64,000 nucleotides of DNA from Candidatus Puniceispirillum sp. (GTDB taxonomy: Bacteria; Pseudomonadota; Alphaproteobacteria; Caedimonadales; UBA1908), in the NCBI GenBank assembly GCA_013822015.1, contig PNJU01000011.1, forward strand, positions 1 through 64,000, written 5' to 3'. The position numbers and the translations under genes are program-made. This document shows, piece by piece, positions 8,208 to 17,432 of the stretch (the first letter of the stretch is position 1; every line of letters starts with the position of its first letter). Under the pieces are notes generated by a model. That model did not search any database and was not told where the DNA came from. It worked only from the letters and a program-made list of their open reading frames with translations.

Positions 8208-9713
8208 TTAGGACCTCACAACAGACAGGAGCTGCTTTGTCTGATCCAAGCTCTGTGACAAGGCAACTTCAGAAATCTGCGCCATTGTGTTTGCAATGGT
8301 GAAATCTGTCATGGCCTTGGCAATATCCACGTCAGACACGTTGGAGCGCGCTGCTTCAAGGTTTGACGTTGTGGTTTCAAGGTTTCCTTGCGTGGACTCC
8401 AGTCGCTTTTGCTGCGCACCAAGCTGAGCGTAAGACGCATTAATCTGGTTAATGGCCTTACCAATTTTGTCAGACGCGGTGTTTGCATTGGCGATGGTAT
8501 CAACGGACGTACCATTCACACCCAAGGCAGTGTTCGTTGTACCGCCGATATTCACCGTCAAGGTATCCGTTGACAGCTCAGCCACCTGGAAGGTCAGGCT
8601 GACTTGGTTGGTGGCATTGGGAGCAACGCTGAAGTTATAGGGCGTAATCGCCGTACCGACCGCAAAGGTGTTGTCTACGTTGGCGGTCACACCGTTGGCA
8701 AAGGTAATGGACTGAGCCGCCGCCGGCACGAGGGCTGAGATGGCCTGTGTCCACTTTTGCGTTCCGTTTGTCAGTGTCAGCTCGCTGCTATTGGGGTCAT
8801 AACGCAAGGAGTAGTTCCCAACGGGTGTGTTAGAAGACGATGTCACGGATGTGAGACCACCACTTACCGCCGTTGATTGAGCCACAAAGGTCGCTGGCTG
8901 GCGTCCAATGGTCAAACCAAGGGTCTCTTCAAGACCAGCCTGGAATGTGGCAGCGCTGGTAATGTCCGTTACAGCTGCGGCAAACTCAAGGGTGATTGTT
9001 GAAGCTGAATCAACGGTACTGTGCAGTGTGAAAGTACCGGCACCCACAGGCACAACGTTTTGCGCCGAGAACCACTGACCCCCGACCTCAACACTGACGT
9101 TGTAACCCGTCGCGCTGGAAATGCTCACACTCGCCGCCTGAGCCGCGCCTTGCACGAATCCGGTTACGGCTGTGTTAGCACCAGACAATGTGTTGACAAG
9201 TGAAACTGGTGCAGCAGTTGTAGGTGCCGCAATGTTCGACTGCGCCGCCGCCACAACACCCGCAGGAGTAACAGTACCGGAGCCGCCCGTCATCAAAGAC
9301 ACGCCGTTCCAACGGGCACGGTTGGCCACGTCATCCACCTGGGACAAAAGCTGTTGATAGCTCTGGTTCACAAGGGATCGGCTTGTGGGGCTCAAGCTGG
9401 CGTCAGCGGATTGCGCGGCCAGGGTTTGGAGGTTTGTAAGCAAGTTCAGCTGATCTGACATGGCACCGGAGGCCACCTGAATCAGGCTCGCGGCGTTGGA
9501 TGAGTTCACCTTCACCTGGTTCAAAACAGACAATGTCGATGACATGGTCTTCACGATCGCCGCAGAGGACGGGTCATCGGACGCCTTGTTGAGACGCGAA
9601 CCAGATCCAAGCTTTGCAATCTGATCTGATGCGTTTGTTGTGTGCTTTTGGATGTTTTGTTGCGCACCGAGTGCTGAGAGGTTTGTTAAACCTGTAATAC
9701 CACTTCCTGACAT
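8208..9713 (-). CDS. fliC: Flagellin
   Basis: The 501-residue protein has both conserved flagellin ends. The N-terminal D0/D1 segment includes GSRLNKASDDPSSAAIV and the DVANRARWNGVSLM region. The C-terminal segment includes ESTQGNLETTTSNLEAARS and SDVDIAKAMTDFT and ends LLSVVRS. The variable middle (about 150-400) is Thr/Ser/Ala-rich. It polymerises into the filament after export with FliS help. A GAAAGGA ribosome site precedes the ATG, and a sigma-54 promoter lies upstream. Confidence 0.95.
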   Translation of the reverse strand: MSGSGITGLTNLSALGAQQNIQKHTTNASDQIAKLGSGSRLNKASDDPSSAAIVKTMSSTLSVLNQVKVNSSNAASLIQVASGAMSDQLNLLTNLQTLAAQSADASLSPTSRSLVNQSYQQLLSQVDDVANRARWNGVSLMTGGSGTVTPAGVVAAAQSNIAAPTTAAPVSLVNTLSGANTAVTGFVQGAAQAASVSISSATGYNVSVEVGGQWFSAQNVVPVGAGTFTLHSTVDSASTITLEFAAAVTDITSAATFQAGLEETLGLTIGRQPATFVAQSTAVSGGLTSVTSSSNTPVGNYSLRYDPNSSELTLTNGTQKWTQAISALVPAAAQSITFANGVTANVDNTFAVGTAITPYNFSVAPNATNQVSLTFQVAELSTDTLTVNIGGTTNTALGVNGTSVDTIANANTASDKIGKAINQINASYAQLGAQQKRLESTQGNLETTTSNLEAARSNVSDVDIAKAMTDFTIANTMAQISEVALSQSLDQTKQLLSVVRS

Positions 9714-9802
9714 ATTCGTTTCCTTTCGCTTCCTGCGTTTTTTTCAGGGCACCTTCCTGGCGCCCGCCTGTGGGCCATCACGGATGGCTCCATACATGTA
9801 TA

Positions 9803-9819
9803 TGCAAGCAGCGTGCCAA
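9803..9819 (-). promoter_or_regulatory. Sigma-54 promoter of flagellin
   Basis: On the minus strand TTGGCACG-N4-TTGCA matches the -24/-12 consensus of RpoN promoters exactly. It lies about 90 bp before the flagellin ATG. Late flagellar genes in alphaproteobacteria such as Caulobacter use sigma-54, so an RpoN and a FlbD-type activator should exist elsewhere in the genome. Confidence 0.85.
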
Positions 9820-9953
9820 CTAAACACAAGCAAGGTTTATCATTGTATTTCAGATAGTTAGGATTTTCTTACACGAACCAGATCGTCAAAAACCCCACAG
9901 AACATACATTTATTGCCGGCACAAAAGAGTCCTAAGCGGAAAAAATTGCCTAC

Positions 9954-11819
9954 CTAGAGGCGGTAGCGCACGCCAAGCTCCACAAGTTGGTTGACGGGAA
10001 TCTTATAAAATTCGTGGGCACTCAGGGCGTTACGGGACAAAAAGACATAGAGCTTGTTAAGCAGGGTGTGCGAGCTTGCCTTGTTTGACAAAACGGGCAC
10101 ACCGCGACTGAGGAAAAAGGATACGTCCTTACTGTCCCCGAGCACACCGTGCTCCTCCAGCCAGTGCATCACGCGGTGTAAATCCGGCACTTCCTTAAAG
10201 CCATAGAACGCACACACACTGAAAATCCCTGGCAGAATTTCTTGAACTGTGTACTTATCTCCGCTGACCACCCGCGGCATGCGTGTTGTTGTAATGGCCA
10301 CAAAAAAGACGCGCTCATGGAGCAGTTTGTTGTGCTGGAGATGGACCTCAAGGGCTTTAGGCAACTGATCTGGACTGCGTGTCATGAAAACAGCCGTTCC
10401 AGGCAGGCGCGTGGGAAAAGCTTCCAGATGCTTCTCAAGCCCCTCCATGAGGCCGCAGTTTGACGCCGCGCGGTGCTTATCCAGAACGTCCGTCCCTTGG
10501 CGCCAGGCACGAATGATAATCCATGCCCCCAAGGAGATGGCGAAGGCAAACCACGCGCCGTGCACAAATTTTGAGAGTGTCAAAGAAAAGAAGGTGATAT
10601 CCAGTAAAAGGAGTGGACCTAAGACACTGATGAGCTTCCAAATGGGCCATTTCCAGTCGTATTTGGCAACGATCGCGAGCAAAATGCTGGTGGCCAGCAT
10701 TGCGCCGGCCACACTCAGGCCATAAGCCGATGCAAGACCTTCCGATGTCTCAAAGATCACAACGGCACTCATGGTGAGTATACATAGGATCACGTTCACA
10801 ACAGGCACATAGACCTGTCCACGTTGATTGAAAGATGTGTGCACCACCTGCATACGTGGCAAGTCATTCAACATAAGACCCTGCCATATCAGGGAAAAAA
10901 CGCCCGATATAATGGCTTGGGACGCGATCAGGGTTGCAACGGAGGAGAGAATCACGAGGGGAATGAGACCCCACTCGGGTGCAAGGCTGTAAAAGGGGTT
11001 GCTGAGGGCATCAGGGTTACGTAAAAGAAGCGCCCCCTGCCCCAAATAGTTAAGCGCAAGAGCCGGAAAGACCACTGCGTGCCAGGATGCTCGGATCGGA
11101 CGGGTCCCAAAATGTCCCAGATCCGCGTAAAGGGCCTCGGCGCCCGTGATCACCATAATGACACCCCCCACAGCCAGGAAGGCCCCCCACCCGCCATGGA
11201 AGAGGAAGTGCAGGGCGTAGGTCGGAGAAAGGGCCAAAAGAACGGAGGGTGTTTTCATCACTGATGCGATCCCCATGATAGCAAGCACCCCAAACCAAAG
11301 GAGCATAATGGGACCAAAATAGACACCCAGGCGCCCACTTCCGTGTTTTTGAATCACAAACAGAAGCAGAAGGAGCGCAAGGGACGCAAGGGTCACATAA
11401 CCGGAATCAATGGTCATAATGAACGTGAGCCCCTCAAGGGCGCTCAAAACCGAAATAGCTGGCGTAATCACACCATCTCCAAAAAGAAGGGCAGATCCGG
11501 CCAAGCCTAAGATGATGGGTAAGGATTTGGATAGCCGTGTCTTAAGGTGGCCGCAGTAGGTGGATAAAACGAGAATCCCCCCCTCCCCATTTTGATCAAC
11601 GCGTAACACGAAAAGAACGTATTTTATGGACACAACCAAAAAGAGGGCCCAGAGAAAAAGGCTGGCAAGCCCCATCACCGTGGGCGCGCTTACCCCAAGG
11701 CCCGACAGTAAAAACGCGCTTTTAAAGGCGTAAAGGGGGCTCGTGCCAATGTCCCCGTAGACAACGCCCAAAGCTGCCAGCACCAACAGTGGCAGACCTT
11801 CTTTACGCGTTGATGACAT
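9954..11819 (-). CDS. kup: Low-affinity potassium transporter Kup
   Basis: The 621-residue protein matches the Kup/HAK/KT family. The N-terminal signature ALGVVYGDIGTSPLYAFKS is present, about 12 membrane helices follow (to residue about 440), and a cytosolic C-terminal domain contains the VF.T......P.AL..HL..N.....RV segment. It is a K+/H+ symporter of the inner membrane. AAGGA precedes the ATG. It stands alone, with a response regulator gene upstream on the same strand 44 bp away. Confidence 0.95.
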   Translation of the reverse strand: MSSTRKEGLPLLVLAALGVVYGDIGTSPLYAFKSAFLLSGLGVSAPTVMGLASLFLWALFLVVSIKYVLFVLRVDQNGEGGILVLSTYCGHLKTRLSKSLPIILGLAGSALLFGDGVITPAISVLSALEGLTFIMTIDSGYVTLASLALLLLLFVIQKHGSGRLGVYFGPIMLLWFGVLAIMGIASVMKTPSVLLALSPTYALHFLFHGGWGAFLAVGGVIMVITGAEALYADLGHFGTRPIRASWHAVVFPALALNYLGQGALLLRNPDALSNPFYSLAPEWGLIPLVILSSVATLIASQAIISGVFSLIWQGLMLNDLPRMQVVHTSFNQRGQVYVPVVNVILCILTMSAVVIFETSEGLASAYGLSVAGAMLATSILLAIVAKYDWKWPIWKLISVLGPLLLLDITFFSLTLSKFVHGAWFAFAISLGAWIIIRAWRQGTDVLDKHRAASNCGLMEGLEKHLEAFPTRLPGTAVFMTRSPDQLPKALEVHLQHNKLLHERVFFVAITTTRMPRVVSGDKYTVQEILPGIFSVCAFYGFKEVPDLHRVMHWLEEHGVLGDSKDVSFFLSRGVPVLSNKASSHTLLNKLYVFLSRNALSAHEFYKIPVNQLVELGVRYRL

Positions 11820-11863
11820 GTGCGTTCCTTTCTAGAGATCATGCAGTTAAATGCACTTTTGTT

Positions 11864-12259
11864 TTAGGGACACAAATCCCGCAGAGTCTGTTGCAACACA
11901 CCAAAATCAAGGGGCTTAGAGATAAAGGCGCATGCCCCGCCGTTCAGCGCCGCTTGCATGCTTTGCTGGTCGCTGTAAGCCGAAATCATCACGGTTTTAA
12001 TGTTTGGATAGCGCGTACGCACCTTGGCGAGGAGCTCAAAGCCGTCCATTTGGGGCATATTAACATCGGTCATGATGACATCAATCACCCCACGCCTGGC
12101 AATTTCGTCCAACGCGTCTTGTCCATTTCGTGCAAAATAGAAGGCAAAAAGGCCCGCTTGGATCTCTTTACGAAATCTCTGTTTTGTTAGGATATCAATA
12201 TCTTCTTCGTCGTCCACGATAAGCACGTGGTACGGACGGTCTTTTTCTTGAGCGCTCAC
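11864..12259 (-). CDS. Single-domain response regulator (CheY-like receiver)
   Basis: The 131-residue protein is one receiver domain with no output domain. It has the acidic pocket VLIVDDEED, the phospho-acceptor Asp in TDVNMPQMDG, the Thr/Ser switch in MISAYS and the conserved Lys in FISKPLD. The start is GTG, 6 nt after AGGAGG. Stand-alone receivers act as phosphotransfer shuttles or bind partner proteins. Its kinase cannot be named from this window. Confidence 0.85.
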   Translation of the reverse strand: MSAQEKDRPYHVLIVDDEEDIDILTKQRFRKEIQAGLFAFYFARNGQDALDEIARRGVIDVIMTDVNMPQMDGFELLAKVRTRYPNIKTVMISAYSDQQSMQAALNGGACAFISKPLDFGVLQQTLRDLCP

Positions 12260-12344
12260 ACAAAACCTCCTGTTACTTTGTATTCTACGTCAGATAAGGA
12301 CGGGATTGAAAGGTCTTAAGAAAAATTGGTAAAAAACATTTTAC

Positions 12345-13115
12345 ATGATTGGAAAAAAGTCACGCATGCATGTACGTCCCCTTAAAACTCCCCTTGTGAA
12401 CCTCAACGATTCTCTTTTAGATCTGGTCATGGGCGCCCTGCCTCCCCTTGAGGAGGGCACCGTCATCGCCATCACCTCCAAAATTGTGAGCTTGTGCCAG
12501 GGGGCGGTCCTGCCCCAGAGCGAGACAGATTTTGCCTCACTCGTCGCGCAAGAAGCCGACGCCTGCCTTGAAGCTCCTTCTTTGTATCCTGATATTTACC
12601 TCACCCTCAAAGACCATATGCTTCTCCCAAACGCGGGCATTGACGCCTCTAATGCGGGCGCTTTTTACATTCTTTATCCCCGCCACGCACAAGAAACCCT
12701 TGTGCACCTGTGGCATTCCCTGCGCGAAGCCCGCGGCATCTCAAAGCTGGGCCTGATCATGACAGACAGCCGCACAACGCCCTTGCGGCGCGGAGTCACG
12801 GGTGTGGCGCTGGGGTGGTGTGGATTTGCGCCTCTCCATTCCTATGTGGGACAAGAGGATCTCATGGGCAGGCCCCTGCGCGTCACACAAATCAATCTGC
12901 TCGACGCCCTGGCAACAACGGCCGTTCTTGTGATGGGTGAAGCCAACGAGCAAACCCCCATTGCGCTCATTACAGGAGCCCCTTTTGTCACATTTCAAGA
13001 CCACCCCCCAACCCCTGAAGACGTGGCCGCAACAAGGATTTCCCTTGAGGAAGATCTTTACGCGCCTCTCTTTGAAGGCGCCCGCTGGCGCACGAGGGAG
13101 GGATCTGCGTACTGA
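12345..13115 (+). CDS. CofE-like (F420-0:glutamyl ligase family) protein
   Basis: The 256-residue protein matches the CofE/F420 ligase fold: V..LKTPLVN.NDSL at the start, VIAITSKIVSLCQGAV near residue 45, LTLKDHMLLPNAGIDASN near residue 85, and an ITDS-like strand (LIMTDSRTTPLRRGVTGVALG). True CofE adds glutamate to coenzyme F420; no F420 genes are visible and this lineage is not known for F420, so the substrate may differ. ATG 12345 is used; ATG 12366 is also possible. It converges with the next gene, overlapping it by 58 bp at the 3' ends. Confidence 0.65.
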   Translation: MIGKKSRMHVRPLKTPLVNLNDSLLDLVMGALPPLEEGTVIAITSKIVSLCQGAVLPQSETDFASLVAQEADACLEAPSLYPDIYLTLKDHMLLPNAGIDASNAGAFYILYPRHAQETLVHLWHSLREARGISKLGLIMTDSRTTPLRRGVTGVALGWCGFAPLHSYVGQEDLMGRPLRVTQINLLDALATTAVLVMGEANEQTPIALITGAPFVTFQDHPPTPEDVAATRISLEEDLYAPLFEGARWRTREGSAY

Positions 13116-14905
13116 ATGACAAACGCCTCATAGGGAAAGAGCTTAAAAGCCTCTGCCCCCACACAAGGCCCATGGGACGCTGCGTCTGTGAAGGGACGAG
13201 CGCACAACGTCTCGAGGCTGCGCAGCGTACTGGCGTTGCGGTCTTTTGCGCGCGCATAAAAGGGCCGTGGATCAAAGGAGGGATAAAGGGGATCCAGCTG
13301 GGAAACGTGCGCTTTGATGGCCTGGGCCTTCATGTCCTGGGCGCGGGCGTCAAAGGGCACAATCACAAGACGCTCCCCACTCTCAAGGGGCCACTCACTA
13401 TAGGCGCCTCGGTATCCGTAAAGGAGCGGCACCTGCATGAGCCCCGCGTCCACCAGGCGCGCAAGTGCATGGGACAGAAGCTGCGTTGAAAGGCCATGGG
13501 CGCCGTTGGGGTCATTTTCGGCTGCAAAATAAATGACATCGGGCTTGTGGGCGAGCAGAACCTCCTCCATGGACGCCAGATCCTGGGAGCTCAAGGGACT
13601 CAGGCCCGGCACCCCACGGCGGTCATAGTACTGGGCGCGCAGAAAGTGAAGCTGATCACGACGCACCCCCAAAACCCCCACGGCGCTCTGGGCCTCCTCC
13701 TCACGCACCCGCGCCTTTGCTTCTAAGGCGAGAGATTCCTGGGAAGGGAAGGCGCCAGCTGCCTTAAGGCGCCCCTCCATGGCAACATAGGAGGCAAGCG
13801 CCTCACTCACCGCATTTGTCCCAGTGACCGCGTACACGACCCGCACGTCATTCCCTCGCTCTAAAAGGCGTTTGAGGGTCACGCCCATGCTGATCACATC
13901 ATCGTCGGGATGGGGGGAGAGGATTAATATCCGCTGATCCTTGGCAAGCGCGCTGGGCAGCGCCTCCTGGGCCCTTTGTTGTTGAAGGGCCGTCTTATCC
14001 AAGGGCCCGGCGTCCTGTGTGCCCAGCTCCCACGCAGCCCCCTGGTCCACAAACCATGTCACTCGGGGGTGATGGGCAAGGGGCGCACACCCAAAGTCAC
14101 CCTGGGACGCACACCCAAGGAGCCTTGCCAAAACCGGCGCTTTATCCTCCCCCGTTGCCACAACGAACATATGGTCAGCGCTGGCAAAAGCTTGCCAACC
14201 AAGGCCGCGCACACGTTCTGGCACATTGCAATCAAAGTTGCCTGTGACCTCCCCTTGCGCCATGAGGCGGGCGAGCGCCTTATACCGGTGGGACACTTCC
14301 GCACGATAAGCAGCGCTTGATGGACGCGCGTTCACAAAAAAATCCGCCCCCTGATCTGTCTCCAAAAGACCAAGGCGCCCCCCTTTCAGGGTGACGTGCC
14401 CATCTTTGTCTTTTATGGGAGATGCCCCCCCAATCCCCACCAGCGCGCCCTGTATTTTTTGTCCTTCCAGGGCGCTTGCCTCCATGCTCAAGAGGTCCTT
14501 GGGGGCGCGGCGCGGATCATGGGCGCGCAAAGGACCCAAGAGATAAACCTCCATGAAGAACGCGCTGGATAAGGGGTGTGACGCCTCAAGGCCCTCCTCC
14601 TGCACATCCAACACAAAACGTGCGCGTGACAAATCAAGGGAAGGATCTTCTTGAAAAAGAGTGACGATCTGGCTGTAGACTTCTTTAAGAGCTGGGTGAG
14701 ACGACACAATATAAAGGCCCTGGGGGTCCTTTTTTACACAGGCCACAAAAGCCATGGCCGCGTCCCTTGCCAAGACGCCCGCGTCTTTTTCAGCGTATTG
14801 CTTAAGAGCGTGGGACCTCCCCTGCGCCCCCAAAAGAACCTGCGCCTCACCCGTCATTATAAACACCCACGCCATCACCCACGCCCACAGACCTTTCCCC
14901 ATCAT
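13058..14905 (-). CDS. Exported NagB-like / PIG-L deacetylase fusion
   Basis: Read from ATG 14905, after GAAGAG, the protein has about 615 residues. It opens with a hydrophobic signal-like segment (MGKGLWAWVMAWVFIMTGEA). Residues about 30-290 follow the glucosamine-6-phosphate isomerase (NagB) fold, with VGIGGASPIKDKDGHV in place of the GIG.DGH..FN loop. Residues about 325-560 are a PIG-L/LmbE deacetylase: SPHPDDDVIS carries the zinc-binding H-P-D-D motif, and AAENDPNGAHGLS carries the second metal His. Such enzymes remove N-acetyl groups from GlcNAc-type sugars. The fusion suggests amino-sugar handling; export is inferred from the leader only. It converges with the CofE-like gene. Confidence 0.68.
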   Translation of the reverse strand: MMGKGLWAWVMAWVFIMTGEAQVLLGAQGRSHALKQYAEKDAGVLARDAAMAFVACVKKDPQGLYIVSSHPALKEVYSQIVTLFQEDPSLDLSRARFVLDVQEEGLEASHPLSSAFFMEVYLLGPLRAHDPRRAPKDLLSMEASALEGQKIQGALVGIGGASPIKDKDGHVTLKGGRLGLLETDQGADFFVNARPSSAAYRAEVSHRYKALARLMAQGEVTGNFDCNVPERVRGLGWQAFASADHMFVVATGEDKAPVLARLLGCASQGDFGCAPLAHHPRVTWFVDQGAAWELGTQDAGPLDKTALQQQRAQEALPSALAKDQRILILSPHPDDDVISMGVTLKRLLERGNDVRVVYAVTGTNAVSEALASYVAMEGRLKAAGAFPSQESLALEAKARVREEEAQSAVGVLGVRRDQLHFLRAQYYDRRGVPGLSPLSSQDLASMEEVLLAHKPDVIYFAAENDPNGAHGLSTQLLSHALARLVDAGLMQVPLLYGYRGAYSEWPLESGERLVIVPFDARAQDMKAQAIKAHVSQLDPLYPSFDPRPFYARAKDRNASTLRSLETLCARPFTDAASHGPCVGAEAFKLFPYEAFVIQYADPSLVRQRAPSKRGA

Positions 14906-14977
14906 CCAACTCTTCGTATTCTTTGACAAAAGCCCCCACCGCAGTATGGCAATATCACAGCCCCCACGCAAGGCGCA

Positions 14978-15012
14978 CAAAAAAACACCCAGACAAAAGC
15001 CTGAGTGTTTTT
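14978..15012 (-). terminator. Rho-independent terminator after ctrA
   Basis: On the minus strand ACACTCAGGC and CTGGGTGT form a stem with a short T-rich loop, followed by a run of seven T. It begins about 22 bp past the CtrA stop codon and separates ctrA from the NagB/PIG-L gene. Confidence 0.7.
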
Positions 15013-15033
15013 CAAGATGTTAGAGGCGTACTT

Positions 15034-15783
15034 TTAGGAAACAAGAGCCCTGGTTTTAGGAGGATCCCGGTGATCAGGATGTGCGGCGAACCCGTGAGCT
15101 TCTTCGGGAGAAGGCTCCCGCAGGACATATCCACGCCCCCACACCGTTTCAATATAATTTTCCCCGTTCAAAGAATCAGAGAGCTTCTTACGCAGCTTAC
15201 ACACAAAGACATCGATGATTTTAAACTCAGGCTCCTCCATACCGCCGTACAGGTGATTGAGAAACACTTCTTTCGAAAGTGTTGCCCCTTTGCGCAGTGC
15301 TAAAAGCTCAAGAATAGCGTACTCGCGGGCCGTCAAGCGCACGGGCTTACCGCCTGCTTCCACGGTCTTGGCATTCACATCAATGCGTAAGTTGCCCACC
15401 TGAATCACCGAATTGGGGTGCCCCTTGGAGCGACGTATGATGGCACGCACACGCGCCACCAGCTCTTCACGGTTGAAGGGCTTTGTGAGGTAGTCATCCG
15501 CCCCGAAACCCAACCCCTTGATCTTGTCATCAATGTCGTTAAGTCCTGATAAAATAAGGACTGGCGTAGACACTTGCACCGCGCGTAGGCGTCGCAAGAT
15601 CTCATACCCGTCCATATCAGGCAGGATCAAATCCAAAATAATGAGGTCATAATCATAGTGGCGTGCGATCTCAAGTCCATCCTCACCCACAGCCGTCGTA
15701 TCACACACAAACCCCTCGGATTGCAGACTCATCTGCAGAATTTTTGAGGTGGCTTGATCATCTTCAATCACCAGAACACGCAT
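15034..15783 (-). CDS. ctrA: Cell-cycle response regulator CtrA
   Basis: The 249-residue protein has an OmpR-type layout. The receiver (1-120) has Asp in [12 protein letters not shown] and Lys in DDYLTKPF; the winged-helix domain (125-235) ends in the typical [17 protein letters not shown]. Near-complete agreement with alphaproteobacterial CtrA is evident in MRVLVIEDD and [22 protein letters not shown]. It controls cell-cycle, motility and division genes by binding TTAA-N7-TTAA. ATG 15783 has GGAGG 6 nt upstream; an ATG nine codons earlier lacks one. The tail after residue 235 is short and variable. Confidence 0.92.
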   Translation of the reverse strand: MRVLVIEDDQATSKILQMSLQSEGFVCDTTAVGEDGLEIARHYDYDLIILDLILPDMDGYEILRRLRAVQVSTPVLILSGLNDIDDKIKGLGFGADDYLTKPFNREELVARVRAIIRRSKGHPNSVIQVGNLRIDVNAKTVEAGGKPVRLTAREYAILELLALRKGATLSKEVFLNHLYGGMEEPEFKIIDVFVCKLRKKLSDSLNGENYIETVWGRGYVLREPSPEEAHGFAAHPDHRDPPKTRALVS

Positions 15784-15834
15784 TATAACCTCCCCCTTAG
15801 GAATTGGCATATTTACACAGCCTTATCACATATC

Positions 15835-15849
15835 TTAAATCAATTTTGA
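15835..15849 (-). promoter_or_regulatory. Candidate CtrA box upstream of ctrA
   Basis: TTAA-N7-TTGA differs by one base from the TTAA-N7-TTAA CtrA site and lies about 52 bp before the ctrA start. It could mediate autoregulation, as in Caulobacter. A one-mismatch short site in AT-rich DNA can occur by chance. Confidence 0.35.
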
Positions 15850-15971
15850 GCTTTCGTTAAGGGGATATTTCATTTTCCTTAAGTGAACGTGAGCTTTGTT
15901 ACCTTTTGGCGCGCACTCTGTCTCTCTTCACCCCTTCCATTTAAATACCGCCCTTGTACGCATTTTTTCTC

Positions 15972-16000
15972 TCGACAGGGCTTTTTTTCTCTGTTAAAAG
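15972..16000 (+). promoter_or_regulatory. Putative promoter of tRNA-Lys
   Basis: TCGACA (15972-15977), a 17-bp spacer and TAAAAG (15995-16000) give a moderate sigma-70 match ending 21 bp before the mature tRNA 5' end. Confidence 0.4.
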
Positions 16001-16021
16001 GATGCATCTTTCCTTGTGAAA

Positions 16022-16097
<76 letters not shown>

Positions 16098-16190
16098 CGT
16101 TTTCCTTGGATGTCCTCACTTCTCCTCACACAGAAGACCAAAAGAAAGTTGCTGTAAATTGCACCTTTTTGCACCGAGTTGCTTTTTTGT

Positions 16191-16209
16191 GATGGAAATA
16201 TGATGGAAA
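16191..16209 (+). repeat. Left candidate integrase arm site
   Basis: GATGGAAATATGATGGAAA occurs here, 93 bp inside attL, and again at 56556-56574, 78 bp inside attR, in the same orientation. Each contains two TGATGGAAA-like units 11 bp apart. Paired sites at similar distances from both cores fit arm-type binding by the integrase. Confidence 0.55.
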
Positions 16210-16253
16210 TTTGTTAAACCTGGCTTAGGTTGTATGCAATACCAAAAGAAGAG

Positions 16254-17432
16254 ATGCCCAAGCTCACAAAGCGGTTAGTTGAGTCACTCGCACCAGTCCC
16301 TGATAAAATTATCAAATCTTGGGACTCGGAGCTTAAGGGGTTTGGGGTCTTTGTTTTACCAAGCGGACGACGGACCTATTATTTTCAGTATCGCAATGCC
16401 GATAAAAAAATTAAGTCTCTCAAGATCGGTGTTCATGGTCACATCACCACCGATCAGGCTAGAGAGATCTGTAAAGCGCGCGCTTTTTCGCTCGCAAAAG
16501 GGGAAGATCCTGAGATTGCACGTCGAAAAGAAGCAAACCCAACGCTTGGTAGTCTTGTTGTCGAATATCTTTCTAAGCAAGCCTCAAAAAAAAGACCTAA
16601 AAGTCAAAGAGAAGATTTGAAACTTCTAAAAAATCACATTCTGCCTGCTTTTGAAAAAAAAGATCTCATAAATATTTATACGAGAGACATTCAAAACCTG
16701 CACTTAAGTCTCGAAAAAACACCTTATGTCGCAAATAGAGCACTTGCGCTTCTATCAAGTCTTTTCTCTTTTGCAGCTCTTTGGGGATATAGAGCCGATA
16801 ATCCTGTTAAGGGTATCCCGAAGTATCAGGAAGAAAAACGCTCAAGGTGGCTGAATCAAGACGAGTTAGACAGGCTGCTTGACGCGCTGGAGACACATCC
16901 AAAAAACACCGTTGCGCGTGTCCTTAAGTTTCTTGTTCTGACAGGCGCGCGCAAAGGTGAAGCCCTTGGTGCAACATGGGACCAGTTTGATCTGGAAAAA
17001 GGCGTTTGGACAAAACCCTCTCACCTCACAAAGCAGAAAAAAAATGAGCACCTTCCTTTATCACAGCAAGCTCTCGACTTGTTGCTCACAATAAGAGAGG
17101 AAAAAGCTGCAGGAAACTATGTATTCCCAGGCAGAAAAAAAGGAGAACCTCTCAAAGAGCTTAAAACCTTTTGGGCCAAAATTTTGAAGGAAGCCAATAT
17201 CGAAAATGTGCGTATCCATGACCTACGTCATACCTATGCCTCTCATTTGGTTTCCAAAGGGTTGAGCCTAAGTATCGTAGGCAAGCTCTTGGGGCATACA
17301 CAAGCGTCTACAACCCAGCGCTATGCACACTTGGCAGACGAGCCCTTACGCGCCGCAACAGAACTCTTTAGCCGAGAAATTATTCAGAAAGTCAAAGATG
17401 ACCCAGATCAAAACACATCTCACTCTTCCTGA
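16254..17432 (+). CDS. int: Tyrosine integrase of the ICE
   Basis: The 392-residue protein has an N-terminal arm-binding domain of the DUF4102 type (MPKLTKRLVESLAP, GFGVFVLPSGRRTYYFQYR), a SAM-like core-binding domain, and a phage-integrase catalytic domain. Catalytic residues are visible: Arg in LTGARKGE (about 230), H-x-x-R in HDLRHTYASH (about 322) and the Tyr nucleophile in QRYAHL (about 356). It recombines attP with the tRNA-Lys 3' end. It begins about 155 bp past the tRNA and converges with traD, overlapping by 13 bp. ATG 16254 follows AAAGAAGAG; an in-frame start 24 bp earlier is less likely. Confidence 0.93.
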   Translation: MPKLTKRLVESLAPVPDKIIKSWDSELKGFGVFVLPSGRRTYYFQYRNADKKIKSLKIGVHGHITTDQAREICKARAFSLAKGEDPEIARRKEANPTLGSLVVEYLSKQASKKRPKSQREDLKLLKNHILPAFEKKDLINIYTRDIQNLHLSLEKTPYVANRALALLSSLFSFAALWGYRADNPVKGIPKYQEEKRSRWLNQDELDRLLDALETHPKNTVARVLKFLVLTGARKGEALGATWDQFDLEKGVWTKPSHLTKQKKNEHLPLSQQALDLLLTIREEKAAGNYVFPGRKKGEPLKELKTFWAKILKEANIENVRIHDLRHTYASHLVSKGLSLSIVGKLLGHTQASTTQRYAHLADEPLRAATELFSREIIQKVKDDPDQNTSHSS

